From Candidatus Woesearchaeota archaeon (GTDB lineage: Archaea; Nanobdellota; Nanobdellia; Woesearchaeales; UBA10216): a stretch of 57,829 nt of DNA. The first letter of the stretch is position 1. The number at the start of each line of letters is the position of its first letter. Below, one piece after another: positions 52,130 to 57,829 of this stretch. The notes below the pieces were generated by a model, which saw nothing but the letters and a program-made list of their open reading frames with translations, had not been told where the DNA came from and made no database searches. The translations under genes and the position numbers were made by a program. The stretch is taken from the NCBI GenBank assembly GCA_002688315.1, contig NZCN01000012.1, positions 1 through 57,829 of the forward strand. The letters run 5' to 3'.

Positions 52130-52241
52130 AAAGCCGTTGAAAATCTTTCAACTTTCTTGTTAGAATTTTCAACTTCTCTGAAAATCTTGCGGGTTTTTCT
52201 GGCTAAAGCATATTAAGAATGAAAATAATAAAAGAAAACGT
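52130..52241 (+). repeat. Upstream half of duplicated element, copy 2
   Basis: Homologous to 35165-35276, ending in the same AATAAAAGAAAACGTGCCGG-type junction. Here the inverted pair is GTTGAAAAT (52136-52144) with ATTTTCAAC (52165-52173). The first base pair is G-C where copy 1 has A-T, a compensatory change. The TATA box CATATTAA lies about 30 nt before the tRNA-like body. Confidence 0.7.
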
Positions 52242-52355
52242 GCCGGCCTTGGCCAATAGGTATGGCCGCTGGTTTAAGAACCCAGTGTCTGAAAAGACTT
52301 CGGGGTTCAAAAACTTTTTGGTTTTTCCGTTTGGTGGGAATTCCCCGGGCCGGCG
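52242..52355 (+). tRNA. tRNA-like gene, class II, T-loop insertion, copy 2
   Basis: Same architecture as 35277-35391: acceptor GCCGGCC/GGCCGGC and G73, D-stem GGCC/GGCC, variable arm GTCT-GAAA-AGAC, T-stem CGGGG/CCCCG and a 37-nt T-loop beginning TTCAAA. The stems differ from copy 1 mostly by compensatory pairs, which argues for selected structure. The anticodon arm is CTGGT, loop TTAAGAA, CCCAG, with one T-C mismatch; the 7-nt loop reads AAG. Identity is unresolved for the same reasons as copy 1. It ends 10 nt before the TctA-like ATG. Confidence 0.62.
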
Positions 52356-52365
52356 CGTTATTGTC

Positions 52366-53568
52366 ATGATATTTGAAATTTTAATCGCAATCGCAGCTGG
52401 CATTATCTTAGGAACTTTCACAGGCTTAATTCCAGGGATTCATATTAACTTAGCTGCAGCAGGAGTATTGTTATTTTCATCTTTACTTTTAAATTACTTT
52501 TCTCCAATTTCTTTGGCAGTAGCAATAATTGCAATGTCTATTACGCATGTTTTCCTTGATTTTGTTCCGTCAATCTTTTTAGGAGCTCCAAGCGATGCAA
52601 CTGCACTTGCTGTCCTTCCAGGCCATAAGCTTTTGCTGGAAGGTAAAGGATACGAGGCTGTTGTTTTGTCTTCGATTGGAGGATTTTTTGGAATAATTTC
52701 TGTCATTGTTTTCTTGCCTTTAATATTAATTGCAGTTAAGCACATTTTTACTTTTGTGAGGCCGCATATAGGTATAATGTTGCTTGGTCTTGTTTTTTAT
52801 AATGTTTTGCGGAAAAAAAGTTTTGAAAAAAGAGCATGGACTTTTGTGGTGATTACTTTAGCTGGAAGTTTAGGCTTTTTAACCTTAAACATTCCTAACA
52901 TTAACCAGCCGTTGCTTCCTTTGCTTGCAGGACTTTTCGGAATAAGCACATTGATTGCAAGCACTTTGAAATATTCAGCTGTTCCTGTTCAAGTTATGGA
53001 TGTTAAAGAAATAAAAAAAAGAATTATGACAAAATCTGTTTTTGCAGGAGCTTTCTCTGGCGGGTTAATTGGAATCTTTCCTGCTTTAGGGCCTGCTCAG
53101 GCAGCAATGTTAGCCAGAGATTTGATTGGAAATGCAGGAAAAAGAGCTTATCTCGTCACTTTAGGTGCTGTAAGCACTTCGTCCATGCTGTTTGGCCTTA
53201 TAACGCTTTTCGCGATAAATAAGGCAAGAAACGGCTCAATAGCAATAATGTCTGAAATAGTTAATATTAATGCATTAGACTTTGTTTTCCTGATAACAGC
53301 AGCAATGGCTGTTTGTGGTTTTGTTTTTTTATTAACAACAATAATAGCTAAAATATTTGCAAGAAACATCTACAAAATTGATTACACAAAAATTTCATTT
53401 GCAATAATTCTGTTTATAGCCTTGATGACCCTTTATTTTTCTCACTTTACAGGATTGTTGATATTAATTACAGGAACTGCAATCGGCATGTTTACGATAA
53501 CAAAGAACATTGCCAGGCATAATTTGATGAGTTGTTTGATGGTTCCTGTCATTATTTTCTACTTATAG
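52366..53568 (+). CDS. TctA-like tricarboxylate-transporter permease family protein
   Basis: 400 residues from ATG 52366; an ATG at 52219 would start upstream of the tRNA-like element and is rejected. The two internal halves carry related loops, FTGLIPGIHINL and GLIGIFPALGPAQAAMLARD, typical of the TctA/DUF112 permease family, with ten or more hydrophobic segments. The substrate is unknown and no TctB or TctC partner is present. Its own TATA box is not clear, so it may be read from the tRNA-like promoter. Confidence 0.85.
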   Translation: MIFEILIAIAAGIILGTFTGLIPGIHINLAAAGVLLFSSLLLNYFSPISLAVAIIAMSITHVFLDFVPSIFLGAPSDATALAVLPGHKLLLEGKGYEAVVLSSIGGFFGIISVIVFLPLILIAVKHIFTFVRPHIGIMLLGLVFYNVLRKKSFEKRAWTFVVITLAGSLGFLTLNIPNINQPLLPLLAGLFGISTLIASTLKYSAVPVQVMDVKEIKKRIMTKSVFAGAFSGGLIGIFPALGPAQAAMLARDLIGNAGKRAYLVTLGAVSTSSMLFGLITLFAINKARNGSIAIMSEIVNINALDFVFLITAAMAVCGFVFLLTTIIAKIFARNIYKIDYTKISFAIILFIALMTLYFSHFTGLLILITGTAIGMFTITKNIARHNLMSCLMVPVIIFYL

Positions 53569-53608
53569 CCCGATAATTATTTAAATAGCTTCAAAACTTC
53601 AATATCTT

Positions 53609-53866
53609 ATGGAAGGCGCAATATCAAGCTTTAGGCGTGGAAGACATACTGTTCATACCAGCCAGATGATAGTTCATGTTAAAGGCATTGATAAGAAAGA
53701 AAAAGCTGCTGAACTGGTCGGCAAAACAGTAGTATGGGCAAGCCCTGCAAAAAAAGAAATTAAAGGAAAAATAACTTCTGCTCACGGCAACAGCGGAGCA
53801 TTACGAGTTAAATTTGAAACAGGCATGCCAGGACAATCCCTTTCTCAGAAAGTTAAGATTGAGTAA
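53609..53866 (+). CDS. rpl35ae: 50S ribosomal protein L35Ae
   Basis: An 85-residue protein with the L35Ae pattern: SSFRRGRHTVHTSQMIVHV, then GKTVVWASPAKKEIKGKITS, AHGNSGALRVKFETGMPGQ. It is an archaeal/eukaryotic large-subunit protein. TATA TATTTAAATAGC lies about 26 nt upstream. Its 3' end overlaps the convergent NFACT gene by 14 nt. Confidence 0.94.
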   Translation: MEGAISSFRRGRHTVHTSQMIVHVKGIDKKEKAAELVGKTVVWASPAKKEIKGKITSAHGNSGALRVKFETGMPGQSLSQKVKIE

Positions 53867-54629
53867 TTTTACAACCGCCGCTTGGAAGAACTCTTATTAT
53901 GTCGTCAATCTCTCCTCCGATTTTGTGTTTGATTTTCTTTGCAACAGCAGATGTTTTTTCATTTCCTTGAGAAATTTCAATGTATTTGCTGCAATGCTTT
54001 TTAACAGCAGAAACAGGGCCGCACATAACCAGTTTGTCTTTTGTAATTCCTACTGCTAATTTTAATTCAGCAACCATGTTAGTAGTTTTTCCCAAAATAA
54101 TAAAACCGCCTCTTGGAACAAATTCTCCTGGTTTAGCGGTCTTAGACAACTGTTCAGGCTTAACATAGAAAACTTCAGTGTGGGTAACTCCAAGCTTCCA
54201 AGCTCTTGAAAAGGAAGCTACTGCAATGGCTGTTTCTTCCACTGTTTTTTCCCCAATCTTCTTTCCTTCTGCTTTAACCACGAAAAACGGAGAGCCCTGC
54301 ATTTGAGTATGAAAAACAACATCTCCTTTTTCAGTATGCTTCTTTACAACAATTTCATTAGTAGTTGCATCTCTTCCACCAACACAAAGAAAATTTTCAC
54401 TTGAAATAAACCATCTGAACTTTTCATACCACTTTTTCTCGCGAATTACTTTTTCTTTAACTTCACTTTCTTCCATTTTTTGTTTTTTTAACAATAGTTG
54501 CAACTGTGATTTTGTTTTTTCAACAGCTTTCTCAGCTCCTAACAGTTTTTTCTTTGCTTTCTTTGATTTTTCAAAATAAGAAACAGCGTTTTCGTCTACA
54601 GTTTTTCTTATATCCAGACTAATATCCAT
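53853..54629 (-). CDS. Truncated NFACT (Rqc2/Tae2-like) protein
   Basis: A 258-residue protein: a coiled coil (about residues 20-65) followed by an NFACT-R domain with KWYEKFRWFISSENFLCVGG RDATTNE-type sequence, then GDVVFHTQMQGSPFFVV and RGGFIILGKTTNM. Full-length archaeal NFACT proteins are about 600 residues and start with an NFACT-N/HhH region; that half is absent here. NFACT proteins act in ribosome-associated quality control. Either this is a split or a reduced form. TATA ATTAAATAC 23 nt upstream. Confidence 0.88.
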   Translation of the reverse strand: MDISLDIRKTVDENAVSYFEKSKKAKKKLLGAEKAVEKTKSQLQLLLKKQKMEESEVKEKVIREKKWYEKFRWFISSENFLCVGGRDATTNEIVVKKHTEKGDVVFHTQMQGSPFFVVKAEGKKIGEKTVEETAIAVASFSRAWKLGVTHTEVFYVKPEQLSKTAKPGEFVPRGGFIILGKTTNMVAELKLAVGITKDKLVMCGPVSAVKKHCSKYIEISQGNEKTSAVAKKIKHKIGGEIDDIIRVLPSGGCKITQS

Positions 54630-54720
54630 AGAAATGAAAAATCCGAAATGTATTTAATGCTTTCCAATATACACAACTTTTAAATAAATCAAGGCTTTAT
54701 TAGTCTCTATTGGGGTAAAA

Positions 54721-55329
54721 ATGCTGTTAGAATTAGTTGAAACTGAAAAAATGGAACAACCAGAACAAGAACAGAGGAAAAGCCGAGAAGAGAACGCGAT
54801 AGTTCTAGACTTCTTGCCGAACGGATATCCCTTTGAAAGCAGGCAAGGCCAAGTTAGCACTCCAATAGTGCAGGCTTTGGGAAAAGAACATTTAATACTC
54901 CTTGAACTTGTTCCAAAAAAAGAAATTAAACTACAGCCAAATGAAGAAGTTTACATAGGAGAAGGAAAACGCGATCAAATTCACCACATCAATGGCAAGC
55001 TTTTGCCAGATAAACTAACTTCAACTGCAAAAGCAGAGCTTGAATTTGTAATCACAGAGCTTGTTAAGAAAAATGAACAACGTTTTTTAGAATTTTTTAA
55101 CAAAGCACAGCCATTAAGCACAAGAATGCATTCAATAGAGCTGATTCCTGGCATGGGAAAGAAAAGAATGTGGGAAATACTGGACGAACGCAAAGGCAAG
55201 CCGTTTGAAAGCTTTGCAGACTTTAAGAAGCGAGTTAAGCTGCTTCCAGACCCTGAAAAAGCAATAATAAAAAGAGTTCTAGAAGAAATAACAACAGAAC
55301 AAAAGCATTATTTGTTTGTTCAGAGATAA
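54721..55329 (+). CDS. DUF655 protein (OB-like plus helix-hairpin-helix)
   Basis: A 202-residue protein. The N-terminal half (AIVLDFLPNGYPFES, then LILLELVPKKE, VYIGEGKRDQ) is OB-like and the C-terminal half has helix-hairpin-helix motifs (HSIELIPGMGKKRMWEILDE, FESFADFKKRV), as in archaeal DUF655 proteins suspected of RNA or DNA binding. A GGGGT Shine-Dalgarno-like sequence precedes the ATG. TATA CTTTTAAATAAA around 54678. Confidence 0.9.
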   Translation: MLLELVETEKMEQPEQEQRKSREENAIVLDFLPNGYPFESRQGQVSTPIVQALGKEHLILLELVPKKEIKLQPNEEVYIGEGKRDQIHHINGKLLPDKLTSTAKAELEFVITELVKKNEQRFLEFFNKAQPLSTRMHSIELIPGMGKKRMWEILDERKGKPFESFADFKKRVKLLPDPEKAIIKRVLEEITTEQKHYLFVQR

Positions 55330-55644
55330 AATCTTTCGTTTTATTTTGCGTAACAAGATTCAGTCCTATATGGCTGGCCAAATAACCCTCACTTTCCATC
55401 CTGGTGCCTAAAACTTTTTTGACTGTTTTTTTGCATACATTTTTTCCAATTTCGATATTAATTATATTCGATATTGAAAAGATATCAACTGATTTTTAAC
55501 AAAAAACACTTAAAAGATTTAAGCGAAATAGATATTAAAACATTTAAGAAATTATCGTATTTTTTAATACAATTATTCCTACATAATTTGATAAAAAATC
55601 AAATCTTTTAATAATAATTTATTTTGATTTTTCAAAGTATTTTA
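55330..55644. other. 315-bp AT-rich intergenic region between convergent genes
   Basis: No ORF with coding features. It contains two direct copies of TTCGATATT near 55452-55480 separated by AT-rich sequence and flanked by long A/T tracts. This might be a recombination site linked to the XerA-like gene, but no clear dif-type pair of inverted arms is seen. T-runs on both sides could end transcription of the convergent genes. Confidence 0.5.
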
Positions 55645-56457
55645 TTACAAATTATCTAACGGGCTCTTTACTTTTTTAAGTTCTTCCGTCGAGACTCTAG
55701 TGTAAATTTGTGTTGTTTGAAGGTTGGAATGCCCTAATAATTCCTGTATTTTTCTTATATCTGTGCCTGATTCAAGAAGGTGTGTTGCAAACGAATGGCG
55801 AAGGGTATGCGGGCTTACTTTTTTCCGAATTTCTGCTTTTTTTGCCGCTCTTGCAACAATTTTCTGTATGTTCCTGGCTGTTAGTTGAGAACCTTTTTTG
55901 TTGGTTAATATGTGATTATTGTTGCTTAAATCATGTTTATACTCTTTTAAAGCCTTTATGAGGCTATCTGAGAGTATTATTAGTCTGTCTTTGTTTCCTT
56001 TGCCTTTTCTAACCCAGCCTATTTTTTCCTCTAATTCGAGGTCATTTGTGCGTAAATTAAGGCATTCTGAGAGTCGTAATCCAGAAGAGTAAAGCATCAT
56101 GATAATAAGCTTGGATTTGGCTGTTTTTGCGCTTTCTATTAGTCTTTTTACCTCGTCTTTTGTCAGAACTATAGGCAAATGCTTTTCTGCTTTTGGCGTC
56201 TTAAGATTCACTATGTTCATCTTTAATACTTCGTCGTAATAGAACTTCAAGGCAGCTTTAACCAATGCAGCTGTTTTCGGAGAAACTTTTCTATCAGAAA
56301 TCAAATAAGCCATGTATGATTTGATGTCTTCTTCGACGACAAACTTAGCTTCTTTTTTGATGAATTCCAGAAATTTAGTGTTGTGTGTTACATATGCTTT
56401 AACAGTTCTCTCGCTAAAGCCGCGCAATTTTATCTCTGTAACGAGTTTGTCAAGCAT
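55645..56457 (-). CDS. xerA: XerA-like tyrosine recombinase
   Basis: 270 residues from ATG 56457. A GTG at 56478 would add seven, but the TATA box (TTATATAG, around 56483) is 26 nt before 56457. The core-binding domain (LRGFSERTVKAYVTHNTKFL) is followed by the catalytic domain with Arg in SGLRLSE, Lys in KGKGNKDR, HxxR in SPHTLRHSFATHLL, His in LGHSN and Tyr in QIYTRVS. Archaeal XerA resolves chromosome dimers at dif. No mobile element flanks it, so a housekeeping role is more likely than an integrase. Confidence 0.92.
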   Translation of the reverse strand: MLDKLVTEIKLRGFSERTVKAYVTHNTKFLEFIKKEAKFVVEEDIKSYMAYLISDRKVSPKTAALVKAALKFYYDEVLKMNIVNLKTPKAEKHLPIVLTKDEVKRLIESAKTAKSKLIIMMLYSSGLRLSECLNLRTNDLELEEKIGWVRKGKGNKDRLIILSDSLIKALKEYKHDLSNNNHILTNKKGSQLTARNIQKIVARAAKKAEIRKKVSPHTLRHSFATHLLESGTDIRKIQELLGHSNLQTTQIYTRVSTEELKKVKSPLDNL

Positions 56458-56537
56458 GCTCTTATGCGAACATTTCACTATATAATTTTTACTATAAAAA
56501 TAAGAATAAATAAAAAAAACTAAAAAAAGAAAAAAAT

Positions 56538-56762
56538 TTACTTTCCAAGCTTGCCTTTAAGCACCCATAAAGCGCTTGCACCAATTAGCACATAGACAAC
56601 GTTTGCGACGAGACCGTCTGAAATACTGCCTAAAGCTATGTTGATGACGTTAAGGTCAGTTCCTATGAAGCTTCCTACACCGGCGAGACCAGCGTTTAAC
56701 GCTCCTACTATAACCAACCAATCAGCAACCTTTTCTGCTTGTTCTACTCCTGGCATTATCAT
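56538..56762 (-). CDS. DUF378-like membrane protein
   Basis: A 74-residue protein with two hydrophobic segments: WLVIVGALNAGLAGVGSFIG and ANVVYVLIGASALWVL. The pattern matches DUF378 (often about 70 residues). A GAGGTG Shine-Dalgarno precedes ATG-ATA-ATG, so either ATG may start. Function unknown. Confidence 0.8.
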   Translation of the reverse strand: MIMPGVEQAEKVADWLVIVGALNAGLAGVGSFIGTDLNVINIALGSISDGLVANVVYVLIGASALWVLKGKLGK

Positions 56763-56937
56763 ACACCTCTTGTTTAGTTTTTGTGTATTTATAGAAGAAC
56801 TAGTATATAAACTTAACTATTCTTTTAGAGGGGGGTTCAGAGCTCTAAAACTATTTAAAGCCCTAAATAATCTTTTGTTTCTTGATAGTGGTTACAATAG
56901 AAAGTTTTAAATAATTTGGTTAGTTACACTATGCTTT

Positions 56938-57789
56938 ATGGCAGATAGATATAAAATCAGGAAACATGAAGGAACGCCTTTATTTAAAGCGCGTGTAGGT
57001 GCTGGTACTAGTGATATAAATCTTCTTATCGGAGAAGCTGAATTTGATGCATTGATGAACCACATGTCTGTAGCAGAGAAGGTCGGTCTCCGTCGTAATA
57101 GCCATATTCGCACAGCAATGACTGCGCTTGGCCGTAATATTTCAAATTACCTTACACGAGAACAACTTGAAGAAGTTTTTCCTATGCATCATACACTCCC
57201 TCCTGGCGTATCAAGTACTAAAGTCAATGAAATTCTTGCTGAACTAGCTGTTGAAATCCAACATCCAATTTCAAAAAAACAAAATGTGGTTACTAAAATT
57301 AAGTCTTATGCAGGTGTAGAGCTATTTGGTGTTGCCACTTATGGAGACAATCCTGAATACGCAAATGTTGCAGCAGACATAACTGTTCTTGTTAAACCAA
57401 ATGAATTTGATGCTTTAGTAACAAGTATATCTGTGGAACAACTATTGAATTTTCGTCGTGATAGCGTTATCCGTAGAACAATGGACTATTTAAATCGTGA
57501 CTTTTGGTCTTATTTTAACGAGGAAGAGTTTAGAGCTTATCTTTCTGCCAAACCCCGTAATCCGAACAGCGTGTTTGAACGTAAGATTAAACAAGTTGCT
57601 AATGAACTTGGTATTGATATTTCTTTATACCGCAAAATTTATGCAAGACCTAATGACAAAAATACTAATATAGAGCCAAAGAATTTGCAAAGAGAATTAA
57701 CAGATTTAGTTCCATCTGCTACAGAAATTCCTATAACCGACGGTAAAATTGGCGGTAGAAGTGTTACACGCGAAGAATATATTCCGTAG
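56938..57789 (+). CDS. Unknown protein with two internal repeats
   Basis: A 283-residue soluble protein with two related modules of about 80 residues. Each has a strand-rich start, then a helical part with the pattern EFDAL....S...L..RR.S.IR..M..L.R....Y....E (residues ~35-80 and ~160-205). The domains are unknown to me and it has no membrane or signal region. TATA TTTTAAATAAT (56903-56913) fits a leaderless ATG. It ends 40 nt before the right edge. Confidence 0.65.
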   Translation: MADRYKIRKHEGTPLFKARVGAGTSDINLLIGEAEFDALMNHMSVAEKVGLRRNSHIRTAMTALGRNISNYLTREQLEEVFPMHHTLPPGVSSTKVNEILAELAVEIQHPISKKQNVVTKIKSYAGVELFGVATYGDNPEYANVAADITVLVKPNEFDALVTSISVEQLLNFRRDSVIRRTMDYLNRDFWSYFNEEEFRAYLSAKPRNPNSVFERKIKQVANELGIDISLYRKIYARPNDKNTNIEPKNLQRELTDLVPSATEIPITDGKIGGRSVTREEYIP

Positions 57790-57829
57790 TAATTCCTACA
57801 TTCACTTTCTGAATCAATGCCTGCCTGTA

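Noticed and set aside
52219-52365. Extended N-terminus of the TctA-like permease
   Set aside because: The extra 49 codons read through the TATA region and the whole tRNA-like gene; ATG 52366 gives the normal family start.
55440-55500. dif recombination site next to xerA
   Set aside because: Only direct repeats of TTCGATATT are visible; the inverted arms with a 6-8 bp centre expected of dif are not.

Overview
The window comes from a small-genome archaeon. The markers are eukaryote-like ribosomal proteins (L21e, L35Ae), RNA polymerase Rpo4, Kae1, a deoxyhypusine synthase, archaeal pilin-type signal sequences, tRNA genes with anticodon-loop introns, and TATA boxes about 26 bp before start codons (mostly leaderless messages). 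The AT-rich composition, tightly packed and often overlapping genes, bacterial-type ThrRS and IleRS, and many short membrane or helix-turn-helix proteins of no clear family fit a DPANN lineage, probably near Woesearchaeota/Pacearchaeota. That placement is inference from gene content only.

Layout. 1-13.5 kb: the 3' part of a giant secreted repeat protein (at least 3,484 residues) translationally coupled to a row of pilin-like proteins. 13.6-20.7 kb: a secretion/pilus ATPase interrupted by a 446-residue intein, a two-domain TadC-like membrane protein and a second TadC-like protein, with a divergent AlaX editing protein between them. 20.7-23 kb: a VapBC-like pair, Rpo4-L21e, a lysine-tailed DUF5752-like protein and two very small ORFs. 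23-31.5 kb: IleRS, two LPG-synthase-C-like transferases, a polyamine/hypusine cluster (agmatinase, AdoMet decarboxylase, deoxyhypusine synthase) and a small basic repeat protein with a palindrome-rich leader. 31.5-35 kb: ribulose-phosphate epimerase, two prenyl synthases, an M20 peptidase. 35-46 kb: ThrRS, a duplicated-domain nucleotidyltransferase, an aIF5A-like protein, DUF192, a HTH/RelE-like pair and several tRNA genes. 46-57.8 kb: PerM-like permease, Cys-repeat lipoprotein, MazEF-like pair with a palindromic operator, a kinase-like protein, Kae1, TctA-like permease, L35Ae, a truncated NFACT protein, DUF655, XerA-like recombinase, DUF378 and an unknown two-repeat protein.

The most unusual signals concern RNA. 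Four tRNA-type genes (Val, Ser and two related tRNA-like elements) carry 12-30 nt insertions inside the T-loop, after an intact TTCRAA. The two tRNA-like elements, 17 kb apart, also share about 110 bp of upstream sequence. Their stems differ by compensatory changes, their discriminator base (G73) is serine-like, and their anticodon loop (TTAAGA) is leucine-like. Separately, the aIF5A-like protein has threonine where the hypusine lysine should be, although deoxyhypusine synthase is encoded nearby.

Working together: the 1-20.7 kb block looks like one surface-filament/adhesion system (adhesin, prepilins, motor ATPase, platform proteins). The polyamine genes supply putrescine and decarboxylated AdoMet towards spermidine, the substrate of deoxyhypusine synthase. 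Translation genes (IleRS, ThrRS, AlaX, Kae1, ribosomal proteins, NFACT, tRNAs) are scattered throughout. Three toxin-antitoxin-like pairs are present.
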